DNA of 51,829 nucleotides, from positions 1 to 51,829 of the forward strand of contig NZ_JAFMTY010000024.1 of the NCBI RefSeq assembly GCF_017329605.1, written 5' to 3'. Position numbers and translations under genes: made by a program. This stretch comes from Alicyclobacillus fructus (GTDB lineage: Bacteria; Bacillota; Bacilli; Alicyclobacillales; Alicyclobacillaceae). Every line of letters begins with the position of its first letter. Position 1 is the stretch's first letter. Below, piece by piece: positions 6,838-15,693 of the stretch. Below the pieces are notes generated by a model that saw nothing but the letters and a program-made list of their open reading frames with translations, did not search any database and was not told where the DNA came from.

Positions 6838-8043
6838 TCATCTACCCAACTGCTTCCGCCGCATGCGGGTGAAGGTGTCGAACGTGACCGCGAGCAGCAG
6901 GATGGCACCCTCCACCAGGTACTTCGTGCTCGTCGGCGCGTTCAGAAGCGCCATGCCGTTCTCAATGCTGCCGATGACGAGCGCGCCAAGCAGCGCGTTC
7001 CACACGCTTCCATAGCCTCCAAACAAGCTCGTCCCGCCGATCACGGCCGCCGCAATCGAGTCCATGAGCAGATCGCTGCCGCCCGAGGCCGTGGACGCCG
7101 CGCCCAATCGCGACGCGCCGACGATGCCGCCGATGGCCGCCATGGTGCCCGCGAGCGTGAACACCATGATCCGCACGCCCTTCACGTTGATGCCCGCCCG
7201 GCGCGCCGCCTCCGCGTTTCCGCCGACGGCGTAGATGTGGCGGCCAAACGTGGTGCTCTGGCAGAGCCACGCGAGCAGCACCACAAACACAATCAGGACC
7301 AGCCCGGCGATGGGCACGCCCTGGTAGGCGTTGAGCAGAACCGTCGCGCCGATCATCACGGCGGCGCTGAGCGCGAGCTTGGTCCACGTGGAGGAAGCCG
7401 ACTTCAGCGGCAACCCGAGCTGCTGGCGCTTGGCGCGATCGCGCAACGTCGTCCACACCACGGCCAGAATCGCCACCGCCACGAGCACCCAGCTCAGCCA
7501 ATCGGGCAGGTAGTTGCCCGCGATGGCGTTGATGGTGTTGTTCATGATGGGCACCGTGCCCTCTTGGCCAATCAGCACAAACAGGAGCCCCAAGAAGCCG
7601 AGCGATCCGGCCAAGGTCACGATGAACGACGGCACGCGCAGCACCGTCACCCAGAAGCCCTGGAACAGCCCGAGCAACGTGCCGCTCAAGGCGCCGGCAA
7701 GAATCGCCACGTACGGGTTCATGCCCTTGCCCGCCAGGACCGCCAGCACCGCTCCGCCGATGGCGCTCACGGCCGCGATGGACAGGTCGATCTCGCCGAG
7801 CAACAGGATGAGCGTCTCGCCGATGCCGAGCAGCCCGTATTCCGCCATCTGCAGCACGAGGTTGGACAGGTTGCGGCTCGTGAGAAAGCTGTTGTTCAGG
7901 ATTTCGAACACAATCCAGATGAGGACGAGCGACAAAAACACCGGCAGCTGCTGAAACTCCCCGCCAATGACGCGATCGAACACCGAGGTGCTGCGCGCCG
8001 CGGGCGATTGCGTCTTGTTGGCCTGACCGATGTTGACCGTCAT
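6838..8043 (-). CDS. xylH: Xylose-type ABC transporter permease
   Basis: Membrane subunit of a sugar ABC importer in the XylH/RbsC family (401 aa). About ten hydrophobic segments are visible. The family signature region GLLGIGETLILLLGEIDLS occurs near residue 80, and AVGGNAEAARRAGI, the cytoplasmic loop that contacts the ATPase, near residue 265. ATG at 8043 is one base after the xylG stop (TAAcATG), with AGGAGGT inside the xylG end; the longer ORF to 8172 is an antisense-type extension. It works with XylG and XylF encoded upstream. A 60-bp piece of this gene recurs at 5628-5687. Sugar specificity is inferred from XylF and the operator. Confidence 0.9.
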   Translation of the reverse strand: MTVNIGQANKTQSPAARSTSVFDRVIGGEFQQLPVFLSLVLIWIVFEILNNSFLTSRNLSNLVLQMAEYGLLGIGETLILLLGEIDLSIAAVSAIGGAVLAVLAGKGMNPYVAILAGALSGTLLGLFQGFWVTVLRVPSFIVTLAGSLGFLGLLFVLIGQEGTVPIMNNTINAIAGNYLPDWLSWVLVAVAILAVVWTTLRDRAKRQQLGLPLKSASSTWTKLALSAAVMIGATVLLNAYQGVPIAGLVLIVFVVLLAWLCQSTTFGRHIYAVGGNAEAARRAGINVKGVRIMVFTLAGTMAAIGGIVGASRLGAASTASGGSDLLMDSIAAAVIGGTSLFGGYGSVWNALLGALVIGSIENGMALLNAPTSTKYLVEGAILLLAVTFDTFTRMRRKQLGR

Positions 8044-8044
8044 G

Positions 8045-8830
8045 TTAGGACGTGACCTCCTCTTGCGCCGATGCGCCCGTGATGGCCGCCACAACCTGCT
8101 CGGGCGTGACGTCGTTGCGGTCGAACGTCGCGACCGTGCGCCCCAGCCGCAGCACGACGATGCGGTTCGCAATCTTGAACACGTCGCTCATGTTGTGCGA
8201 GATGACGAGCACCGCGCGGCCGCTCGCCGCGAGCCGCTGGATGAGCTCCAGCACCGCGCGCTGTTGCACGACGCCGAGCGCGGCCGTCGGTTCGTCCAGC
8301 ATCACGAGCTTCGAGCCCCACAGGACGGATCGCGCCACGGCGACCGTCTGCCTCTGACCGCCGGAGAGCGACGCGACCTGCGTGTGCAATGGGGGCAGGC
8401 GAATGCCGAGTTCGTTGAGCACAGGGATGGCGCGCCGCTCCATCTCGTTCCGGTCGATCACGCGCACCAGACCGGGGATCACGTTGCGCCGCAGCTCCCG
8501 GCCGAGAAACAGGTTGGAGACGATGTCCAGGTTGTCGCAGAGCGCGAGATCCTGGTAGACCGTCTGAATCCCGTATTTCTCCGCGACGGCGGGACTCGTC
8601 AGGCGCACCGGCTCACCTTCGAACAAGATCTCTCCCTCGTCCGGCTGCTCGACGCCCGCGATCATCTTGATGGTGGTGGACTTGCCGGCGCCGTTGTCCC
8701 CGACGAGCGCCACGATTTCGCCTGCATGTACGGAAAACGACACGCCGTCCAACGCCTGCACGGCACCAAACCGCTTGCGAAGGTTGCGCACCTCGAGGAC
8801 CGGCTGTGTCTGGGTCTCAGTTGCCACCAT
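8045..8830 (-). CDS. xylG: Xylose-type ABC transporter ATPase, single-domain
   Basis: ATPase that drives the sugar importer. It has Walker A GDNGAGKS (about residues 44-51), Q-loop YQDLAL, signature LSGGQRQ, Walker B VMLDEPTAALG and switch histidine SHN. At 261 aa it holds one nucleotide-binding domain, whereas XylG/RbsA/MglA of enteric bacteria and B. subtilis have two in ~500 aa, so it must act as a homodimer. Start ATG at 8830 is preceded by GAGGAGGCGAGG. It lies between xylF and xylH and is one base from xylH. Confidence 0.9.
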   Translation of the reverse strand: MVATETQTQPVLEVRNLRKRFGAVQALDGVSFSVHAGEIVALVGDNGAGKSTTIKMIAGVEQPDEGEILFEGEPVRLTSPAVAEKYGIQTVYQDLALCDNLDIVSNLFLGRELRRNVIPGLVRVIDRNEMERRAIPVLNELGIRLPPLHTQVASLSGGQRQTVAVARSVLWGSKLVMLDEPTAALGVVQQRAVLELIQRLAASGRAVLVISHNMSDVFKIANRIVVLRLGRTVATFDRNDVTPEQVVAAITGASAQEEVTS

Positions 8831-8905
8831 CCTCGCCTCCTCTCGTCGTTAAGAAGCGCCGGAGAACACGTCGCGTGCGCTCCGGCGCCGGTCCTCAGAC
8901 ACGAA

Positions 8906-10018
8906 TTACTGCTGTTCCGCAGGATTCTTGATGCGCGCCCAGGTCGTGAAGCCGTCCTTGATGACCGTGCTCTGGATGTTGGCCTTCGTCACGACGATGG
9001 GCTGCAGGAGAACGGACGGGACGTTCGTGGCACCGTTGTTCACCTTGCCGTTCACGAGCGATGCGGGCGGCTTCTTGCCCGTCACGATGTCATACGCCAA
9101 CTGGGCAGCCGCATTGGCCTCCTCCGCGATGGGCTTGTAGACCGTCATCGACTGCGTGCCATCGTAGTAGATGCGGTGCAGGCCGGCGTCCGTCGCGTCC
9201 TGGCCGGTGACCGGGATGCCCTTGATGTGCTGTTGCTCAAGCGCCTGGATGGCCGCGCCCGCCAGGTTGTCGTTCGCAGCCAGCACAGCGTCGACGTGAT
9301 TGTGCAGCCGCGTGAGCGCCTGCTGCATCTCCGTCAGCGCCTGCTGCGAATCCCAGTTGGGCGTGAACTGCTCATAGCCGAGCTTCAGCTTGCCCGACTT
9401 GAAGAGCGGATCCAGCACCTCGTGAGCGCCCTGCGCGAACTGCTTCGCGTTCGGGTCGGTGGGCGCACCGTCCAGCATGACCACCGTGCCGCCCTTCTTG
9501 GTGTGCTGCGCGATGTACTCGCCCTGGAGCTTGCCGACCTCGACGTTATTGAACGAGACGTAGTAGTCGACCTTGGCGTTTTGGATCAGGCGGTCGTACG
9601 AAATCACGGGGACGTGCGCCCGCGCCGCCTCGGTCACGATGGTGGTGGCCTCAAAGCCGTTCACCGGCGCCACGACGAGAAGTTTGGCGCCCTGCGTGAT
9701 GGCGCTTTCCACCTGCTGAAGCTGCGTCGCCTCGGACCCCTGCGCGTTGGCATAGATGATCTGCGCGTTCGGATCCAGCTTCTTCATCGCCGCGATGAAA
9801 TCCGGGCGATCATCGTACTCCCAGCGCGGCGACGTGTTGGTCTCCGGCATGAGGAAGGCGATTTTCACGCTCGGATGCGGATTCACCGCGGCAGCCGCCC
9901 CAGTCGACGAGGACCCTTGTGCATTCGTCGACGACGTGCCGCACCCGGCCAGAATCCCCGTCATCACCGCCGCAGCCGCCATCCACGTTGCACTCTTCTT
10001 CCACGTTTTCTTTGCCAC
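8906..10018 (-). CDS. xylF: D-xylose-type sugar-binding lipoprotein
   Basis: Extracytoplasmic solute receptor of the importer (370 aa from the GTG at 10018, which has AAGGGGG upstream). A lipoprotein signal ends in LAGC near residue 26, followed by an S/T/A-rich linker. The mature part is a periplasmic-binding-protein type I fold; PVISYDRLI and VDYYVSFNNVEVG are characteristic of XylF, as is GQDATDAGL. It is the first gene of xylFGH, the usual arrangement of a highly expressed receptor. A XylR-like operator overlaps its promoter. Xylose is the likely ligand; a related pentose is possible. Confidence 0.9.
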   Translation of the reverse strand: MAKKTWKKSATWMAAAAVMTGILAGCGTSSTNAQGSSSTGAAAAVNPHPSVKIAFLMPETNTSPRWEYDDRPDFIAAMKKLDPNAQIIYANAQGSEATQLQQVESAITQGAKLLVVAPVNGFEATTIVTEAARAHVPVISYDRLIQNAKVDYYVSFNNVEVGKLQGEYIAQHTKKGGTVVMLDGAPTDPNAKQFAQGAHEVLDPLFKSGKLKLGYEQFTPNWDSQQALTEMQQALTRLHNHVDAVLAANDNLAGAAIQALEQQHIKGIPVTGQDATDAGLHRIYYDGTQSMTVYKPIAEEANAAAQLAYDIVTGKKPPASLVNGKVNNGATNVPSVLLQPIVVTKANIQSTVIKDGFTTWARIKNPAEQQ

Positions 10019-10066
10019 TGTGCAATACCCCCTTGTTTCGATCTCACAACAGGCCATGCGCCGCTT

Positions 10067-10081
10067 CGCAACCGCTTACCT
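10067..10081 (-). promoter_or_regulatory. Possible weak cre site upstream of xylF
   Basis: The minus strand reads AGGTAAGCGGTTGCG, which matches the catabolite-responsive element consensus WTGNAANCGNWNNCW at all but two fixed positions. It lies in the xylF leader, where CcpA roadblocks occur in Bacillus xyl operons. Confidence 0.3.
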
Positions 10082-10154
10082 GATTGAGGCGGAAAGCGCA
10101 ATCACCTCCACTTGCACATCCCTGCGTGGAGTTCGATCGGCGCAACCTGATCTA

Positions 10155-10198
10155 TGCATACCAGACCGAAGCCTAGTTTGTCAACACAAACAACTAAG
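10155..10198 (-). promoter_or_regulatory. xylFGH promoter with XylR-like operator
   Basis: On the minus strand: TTGACA (10179-10184), 18 bases, TATGCA (10155-10160) preceded by TGG, an extended -10. Overlapping the -35 is an imperfect palindrome, TTAGTTGTTTG...ACAAACTAG (10173-10198). It closely resembles the Bacillus XylR operator, whose half sites are AGTTTGTTT and ACAAACT. Repressor binding there would block RNA polymerase until xylose releases it. No xylR gene is in the window. Confidence 0.7.
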
Positions 10199-10342
10199 TG
10201 AATTCGCGCGGGCCCTGCCGCAAACGACGTCGCGGCGCCAGGCCGGCGCCTCCCTGCCACTTGAAGGGCCTCTCGACGCAAGCGGCGGGGCGCAAACGCG
10301 CCGCAGCGCCCCACCGTTCCCAGGCAGGGCGCGGCGCTTCGC

Positions 10343-11515
10343 TCAGGTCGTCGGTGCGCCTTCTCGCATCCACTTCTTGGTGTTGAACTGGTTGTTGACG
10401 AGGATGGGCACCTGAGGGAAGTTCGTGGGGTAAGACCAAAAGCTCATGCCACGCAAGTTGTATTCGACAACCAAGTCCTGTTTCGCCTGAAAGCTGCGCG
10501 GGTCCTCGAACCACACGATGTGATGCCTGCCCTGGGCGTCGGTGTACGTGAAGTAGGGAGCTTCCGCCCGGAGATCGTATTGAATCGGCACATGTTGCGC
10601 GTAGGCAAGATTCACGGCCTGCACCGGCGTGAGCGTCGCGGCGCGGGTGCCGGGGCGGTACGGAAGCGTCCAGTCGTACCCGTACACCGAGACGCCAAGC
10701 AGGATCTTGTCGCGCGGGATGGCGGTCACGGCGTAGTTCAGCACGCGCCGCATCTGATCCACGGGCGACACCGGCATGGGCGGGCCGCCGATCCAACCCC
10801 ACTCATACGTCATGAGAACGACAAAGTCACAGACCTCTCCGTGCCAGCGATAGTCGTGGGCCTCGTACAGAAGCCCAGGCTGATCCGCGTACAATTTCGG
10901 CGCCAGCGCGCTCGACAGGAGGAAGCCTTCTTTGTGCACCTGCTCCGCGCACCGCTCGACGAAGGCGTTGTAGAGGTCGCGATCGTGCGGATAGATGTAT
11001 TCGAAATCGAGGTTCAGCGCCCGGTAGCCCTTGCGCCCCATCTCGCGCAGCGCGTTGGTGATGACCTTTTCCTGGGTGGACGGCGACGTGAAAATGGCGT
11101 GCGCCACGTCCGAGTTGAACATGTCCCCGTGCCAGTTGGTGAGCACCAGCATGGGCGTCACGTCCTGGTCCAACGCGGCATCCACCAAAGGGGTGTCGTC
11201 CGACCGGGCCTGGATGGAACCGTCTGTCTGCGCCTCGTAGGAGAACGGCGACACGTAGGTCAACACCGGGGCGATCACGTCCAGCTGATGGGGCGCGGGA
11301 TCGGAAAACTGCACGAAATACGCGTTCACTTCGATGGTGCGCCGCTCGGCGCCGGTCACCTCGCCCTCCCGGGTGGGAATGACCAGGGCTTGCCCGACGA
11401 CCAGTTGCTCTGGGTTGCGAATGCCGTTGGCGGCCGCGATATCGGCTGCCGAGACGTGGTACAGCTTTCCGAGCTCCCACAGCGTGTCTCCGGGCTCGAC
11501 GACATGGATGAGCAT
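10343..11515 (-). CDS. LysM-GH18 spore-type glycosidase (SleL/YaaH-like)
   Basis: Likely a peptidoglycan N-acetylglucosaminidase acting on spore cortex. Residues 2-48 form one LysM peptidoglycan-binding module (IHVVEPGDTLWELGKLYHVS). Residues ~60-375 form a glycoside hydrolase 18 barrel, with the catalytic DxE as LNLDFEY (Asp170, Glu172). B. subtilis SleL (YaaH) has two LysM modules; this has one. There is no signal peptide, as in spore-coat-associated members. ATG at 11515 is followed directly by the LysM. It is transcribed toward xylF but has a 300-bp gap before it, so it is probably its own unit. Confidence 0.85.
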   Translation of the reverse strand: MLIHVVEPGDTLWELGKLYHVSAADIAAANGIRNPEQLVVGQALVIPTREGEVTGAERRTIEVNAYFVQFSDPAPHQLDVIAPVLTYVSPFSYEAQTDGSIQARSDDTPLVDAALDQDVTPMLVLTNWHGDMFNSDVAHAIFTSPSTQEKVITNALREMGRKGYRALNLDFEYIYPHDRDLYNAFVERCAEQVHKEGFLLSSALAPKLYADQPGLLYEAHDYRWHGEVCDFVVLMTYEWGWIGGPPMPVSPVDQMRRVLNYAVTAIPRDKILLGVSVYGYDWTLPYRPGTRAATLTPVQAVNLAYAQHVPIQYDLRAEAPYFTYTDAQGRHHIVWFEDPRSFQAKQDLVVEYNLRGMSFWSYPTNFPQVPILVNNQFNTKKWMREGAPTT

Positions 11516-11574
11516 CTGCCTTCACTCCTCATGGGTGGCGATCTCGACACCAGCCTATGCCCAAACAGCGCGCG

Positions 11575-11598
11575 TGGGCTGGGCGCACGCCCAGCCCA
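11575..11598. repeat. Perfect 10-bp hairpin in a divergent intergenic region
   Basis: TGGGCTGGGC/GCCCAGCCCA with a 4-base loop lies between the leftward LysM-GH18 gene and the rightward MFS gene. As both genes point away from it, it is not a simple terminator. An operator or a 5' UTR structure is possible. Confidence 0.5.
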
Positions 11599-11666
11599 GG
11601 GACGTTTGGAGATGAAAGCTGCACCGTCTATGATCGACATGGCAAGACCATGGGAGGTGTGGCGTC

Positions 11667-12878
11667 ATGGCAACGGTTCCCGAGAACGTCCCTTCGCCTG
11701 CGCAACCCCTGTCACGACGGCTCGTCTTCTTGATGGCGGTGGCCGCAGGCGTTGGCGTGGCCAACCTGTACTACCTGCAGCCCCTCTTGCACGAAATCCA
11801 GGTTGGATTTCACGCGGCCTCCTGGCAGGTGGGCCTGGCGGCCACCCTGACCCAAATCGGCTACGCGCTGGGGCTGTTTCTCTTTGTACCCCTTGGGGAC
11901 AGTCTGGAGCGGCGAGGACTGACGGTGCGGATGTGCATCGTGACGGCGAGCGCGCTCCTCATCCTGGCAGCATCGCTCAACGTGTGGTGGCTCATGGGCG
12001 GCTGTCTGCTCGTGGGCGCGGCCACCATCGTCCCTCAACTTGTGGTGCCATTTGCGGCTCACCTCGCGCCACCGAAAGAACGTGGGCGCACGGTCGGCAC
12101 GGTGATGAGCGGCCTGCTCATGGGCGTCCTGCTGGCGCGGACACTGGCGGGGCTCGTGGGCCAAGTGCTCGGATGGCGGGCCGTGTACCTCCTGGCAGCG
12201 GCCGCGATGCTCGGCCTCGCAGCACTGCTTCACGCCAGTCTGCCTGCATCGCCGCCCGAATCGCGCACGCCGTATGGGCAACTGCTTCTTTCCCTCATTC
12301 ATCTGATCCGCGCCTATCCGGACCTGCGCGACGCCTCGCTCCTCGGCGCGATGTCGTTCGGGGCGTTCAGCGCGTTTTGGACCGTGCTCTCACTGTATCT
12401 CGCCGGGGCGCCGTTTCATCTTGGGCCGGGCGTAACGGGGCTGTTTGGCCTCGCGGGCGTCGCAGGCGCCCTCGCCGCGCCGTACGCTGGGCACATGGCC
12501 TCACGGCTTCCAGCCATCTGGACGGCGCGCCTCGCGTCATGTCTGACCCTCGCGTCGTTTGGGCTGTTCTGGACTTTTCGGCACAGCCTCGCAGGCCTCG
12601 CGCTCGGCGTTGTCCTCATGGACCTTGGCGTTCAGGCGACGCAGGTGTCGAATCAGGCGCGCATCTACAGCCTGTCGGATGAGGCGCGCAGCCGCATCAA
12701 CTCGGTGTACATGGTGGCCTATTTTCTCGGAGGCGCCTTGGGATCGTTCGCCGGCGCAAGCGCATGGGACAGATTTCACTTCGGGGGCGTCTGTGTCGCG
12801 GCCTGCGCCCTTCTCGCCATCGGCATCTTCGGCGTCGCGCTGGTCGCGCCGTCCCGCTTGCGGAGCTGGCACAGGTGA
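11667..12878 (+). CDS. MFS transporter, 12 TM (drug/metabolite exporter type)
   Basis: Integral membrane protein of 403 aa with about 12 hydrophobic helices. The family motifs are present: GDSLERRG between helices 2 and 3 (motif A) and a proline/glycine-rich helix 5 (TLAGLVGQVLGWRAVY). It most resembles the YnfM/YgaY-like set of DHA1-type proton-coupled exporters. Substrate cannot be told from sequence. ATG at 11667 follows GGGAGGTG at good distance. Single gene, convergent with the aldo/keto reductase. Confidence 0.85.
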   Translation: MATVPENVPSPAQPLSRRLVFLMAVAAGVGVANLYYLQPLLHEIQVGFHAASWQVGLAATLTQIGYALGLFLFVPLGDSLERRGLTVRMCIVTASALLILAASLNVWWLMGGCLLVGAATIVPQLVVPFAAHLAPPKERGRTVGTVMSGLLMGVLLARTLAGLVGQVLGWRAVYLLAAAAMLGLAALLHASLPASPPESRTPYGQLLLSLIHLIRAYPDLRDASLLGAMSFGAFSAFWTVLSLYLAGAPFHLGPGVTGLFGLAGVAGALAAPYAGHMASRLPAIWTARLASCLTLASFGLFWTFRHSLAGLALGVVLMDLGVQATQVSNQARIYSLSDEARSRINSVYMVAYFLGGALGSFAGASAWDRFHFGGVCVAACALLAIGIFGVALVAPSRLRSWHR

Positions 12879-12926
12879 CCGAGCGGGGGTCGGCCCGCTC
12901 GGCCTGTCGATTGGGCGATCTCGCCC

Positions 12927-13913
<987 letters not shown>

Positions 13914-13973
13914 GTTCCATCCCTTCCTTTCAATTTCGCGCGCCTCGCCATCAAGCGACGGGTGCGAAGCTAG

Positions 13974-13979
13974 TATAAT
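13974..13979 (+). promoter_or_regulatory. -10 element of the polysaccharide deacetylase gene
   Basis: A perfect TATAAT about 45 bp before the TTG start. The matching -35 (TCAAGC, 13951-13956) is weak. Confidence 0.5.
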
Positions 13980-14025
13980 CCTTTCTGGAAAGTTCGAAAA
14001 AACGCCCGTGAAGGAGGACCTGCGC

Positions 14026-14628
14026 TTGCAGCGCCACACGCCCGATCCATCGACACCCCCGCGCCACCTCGCCATCACCTTCGACGACGGCCCAGACGGG
14101 GACACGACGCCCAAGATCCTGTCCACGCTTCGGGATTACGGCGTGCCCGCCACCTTTTTCTGCATCGGCGAGCAGGTCGAACGTTTTCCCGACGTCCTGA
14201 AGGCCATCCACGAAGCCGGCCACGAGATCGGCAACCACACCATGACGCATCCCCATCTCACGAACTTGGCGGATGCCGAGATCGAGCGCGAGTTGCGCGC
14301 CTGTCAAGCGGCCATTGAGAAGGTGGTCCAGGTGCCCATCCGCTACTTTCGCCCGCCCTATGGAGACATCGACGATCGCGTCCGCCGCATCGCAGCCTGG
14401 CTTCACTACGAGGTGGTGCTGTGGGACGTGGACTCGCTCGATTGGTCGGGCATCCCCGGCCCGGCCGTTGCGGCCAACGTCCTGCCGAAGCTCAAGCCGG
14501 GAGCCGTGATCCTCATGCACGCGGGCCCGTTCGCGAAGGGAACCCCCGACGCGCTGCCGTACGTGCTCGAGGTGGCTGTGGCGATGGGCTATGACTTCGT
14601 GCCGCTGTCACAGCTCAAGCGGGTGTGA
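14026..14628 (+). CDS. Polysaccharide deacetylase (CE4/NodB)
   Basis: Metal-dependent deacetylase of N-acetylated sugars, 200 aa. All NodB motifs are present: TFDDGPD (Asp20, Asp21), HTMTH (His71, His75, metal ligands), RPPYG (Arg109), the WDVDSLDW region and LMHAG (His165). TTG at 14026 is chosen because AAGGAGGA lies 7 bases upstream. No signal peptide is seen, so it is cytosolic or exported another way; B. subtilis PdaA/PdaB-like spore or cell-wall enzymes normally have one. Peptidoglycan or a cytosolic amino sugar are possible substrates. Confidence 0.88.
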   Translation: MQRHTPDPSTPPRHLAITFDDGPDGDTTPKILSTLRDYGVPATFFCIGEQVERFPDVLKAIHEAGHEIGNHTMTHPHLTNLADAEIERELRACQAAIEKVVQVPIRYFRPPYGDIDDRVRRIAAWLHYEVVLWDVDSLDWSGIPGPAVAANVLPKLKPGAVILMHAGPFAKGTPDALPYVLEVAVAMGYDFVPLSQLKRV

Positions 14629-14633
14629 TGGCA

Positions 14634-14769
14634 AACCTCGCCCCGCCTCCGGGTTTCGGGATTTCGACTCGTCTGACGGGTTGCGGTTTGTAGGGCCCCT
14701 CGAGCAGCTTTGGTAACAGCCAACCCCCGCAGCGGACTTTCACCGCCCAGCTAGCGCCCATGCCGGGCG
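14634..14769 (-). pseudogene. Group II intron-like scrap (RT N-terminal motif)
   Basis: On the minus strand this reads LLEGPYKPQPVRRVEIPKPG, typical of group II intron maturases, where (G/E)xYRPxPVRRVxIPKP opens the reverse transcriptase domain. It then loses the expected RPLGIP continuation. The preceding bases (GGTGAAAGTCCGCTGCGG) look like intron RNA sequence. No full maturase is present, so it is a decayed remnant. The call rests on motif memory, not alignment. Confidence 0.45.
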
Positions 14770-14775
14770 CGCCAC

Positions 14776-14803
14776 AAAAGCCCCCTTTGCTACCAAAGGG
14801 GGC
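14776..14803 (-). terminator. Terminator after the doc remnant
   Basis: Perfect 10-bp stem GCCCCCTTTG/CAAAGGGGGC with a 4-base loop and TTTT on the minus strand, 11 bp beyond the doc stop. Confidence 0.8.
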
Positions 14804-14813
14804 GTAAGAAAGA

Positions 14814-15008
14814 TCATGTGCTTGCGTCGTTTGAGTGCGACGGACGTGCATGTGATTCGATCCAGGTTGCCACTTGACCTATATCGAGACGCTTATTCGC
14901 CACATCTAAACACAGCTGAAACACTTCTTCGTCATCAGCCCATAGTGGGTATCCATTCAGCTCTAAAAAAGTACTCGCACAGCCCCAGGCTGTTCGTTTA
15001 TTCCCATC
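14814..15008 (-). pseudogene. Truncated Doc/Fic-type toxin (C-terminal part)
   Basis: The frame ending at 14814 reads DGNKRTA, the Fic/Doc active-site core, then FLELNGYPLWADDEE and a helical tail, ending SNDAST. That is the last ~64 residues of a Doc-type toxin. Full Doc is ~125 aa and begins with helices and the HPF part of the HPFxDGNKR motif; here a stop codon lies six codons upstream of DGN and those parts are missing. Doc phosphorylates EF-Tu and halts translation, so this copy is almost surely inactive. The deletion joins directly to the antitoxin end. Confidence 0.85.
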
Positions 15009-15156
15009 GACTTTTGGACAATCTCCTCATGGCATCGTCGTTCCGAGAAAACACTCGGTTCGCGATTTCGCGAATGAGATGTTGACGATCCTCTTTGCTC
15101 TTCGTGTTCATTTTCATCTGTTCGCCAACCTCTCTGGTTGGAGTGATTTTTGCCAT
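14998..15156 (-). CDS. Probable antitoxin of the broken Doc module (52 aa)
   Basis: Small protein MAKITPTREVGEQ... with a basic, helical middle (KSKEDRQHLIREIANRVF) and RNDDAMRRLSK near the end. Its position directly before doc, same strand, is that of an antitoxin. I do not recognise it by fold. The stop at 14998 lies inside the doc remnant, so its last few residues (SRWE) appear to be out-of-frame toxin sequence acquired by the deletion. ATG at 15156 has only a weak GAGACGAG upstream. Confidence 0.6.
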   Translation of the reverse strand: MAKITPTREVGEQMKMNTKSKEDRQHLIREIANRVFSRNDDAMRRLSKSRWE

Positions 15157-15172
15157 CTATCTCGTCTCTCAT

Positions 15173-15325
15173 TCATCTTTTCGTGTAAACCCACAGACGA
15201 CAGGGTGGGCGTGTGAAAAGGAACCCATCCTCATGGTACCTAACGAAGGTAAAGGCGTCTAGGGAGGGCGGCCGTGAATCTCCGGCGTGGGCTATCGATT
15301 GGCGGTCGAACCGCCGGAAGGCGCG
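15173..15325. other. Intergenic stretch with no recognised gene
   Basis: It lies between the antitoxin remnant and the zinc-ribbon terminator. It contains a promoter-poor sequence and no ORF with a ribosome binding site; it may hold the upstream region of the old toxin-antitoxin module. Confidence 0.4.
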
Positions 15326-15353
15326 TGAAAAAGGCCGCCCAAGCCAGGCGGCC
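15326..15353 (-). terminator. Terminator of the zinc-ribbon gene
   Basis: On the minus strand GGCCGCCT/GGGCGGCC stem with a short loop, followed by TTTTT. Confidence 0.8.
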
Positions 15354-15401
15354 GAAGTGGCTCCATTGCACTCAAATCGAACATCTCGACGTCCACGGCG
15401 C

Positions 15402-15578
15402 TCAGTCGTCCACGTCGATCTCCTTGTGCTCCCGGACGATGTGGTTGTAGTCGTAGCCGTGCTCGCAGTGCTGGCAGTGCACCCGAACCACAAGCTCGCC
15501 CTCCGGCACCTCGACGACGTTTTTCTTCTCGCAGCGCGGACAGATGGACTCCACAATCCAATGTTTATGATGGCTCAT
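15402..15578 (-). CDS. Small zinc-ribbon protein (58 aa)
   Basis: Too short for most gene callers. It has two CxxC knuckles, CPRC (Cys13, Cys16) and CQHC (Cys35, Cys38), spaced as in a single zinc ribbon. The tail is acidic (EHKEIDVDD) and a histidine-rich MSHHKH leads. ATG at 15578 follows GGGGAGG at 7 bases, and the gene ends in a strong terminator, so it is very likely expressed. The function is unknown; zinc ribbons of this size bind nucleic acid or protein partners. Confidence 0.8.
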   Translation of the reverse strand: MSHHKHWIVESICPRCEKKNVVEVPEGELVVRVHCQHCEHGYDYNHIVREHKEIDVDD

Positions 15579-15669
15579 GCGATCGCCTCCCCACTCACAA
15601 CGTTGGAGTGTATCACACGCGCTTCAAAACGGAATTGAATCCGCCTCCTGGACCGAGGGCGAGATCGCC

Positions 15670-15693
15670 AAAAACGAGCCCGCGCCGCGGCTC
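15670..15693 (-). terminator. Terminator of the S53 protease gene
   Basis: GAGCC/GGCTC with a GC-rich loop overlaps the stop codon; TTTTT follows on the minus strand. A second arm (CGGGCTCGACTGAGCC) lies just upstream and may extend the structure. Confidence 0.6.

Noticed and set aside
8030-10087. 685-aa plus-strand ORF antisense to xylG/xylF
   Set aside because: Low-complexity, Arg/Leu/His-rich translation with no motif; the minus strand carries well-marked ABC genes.
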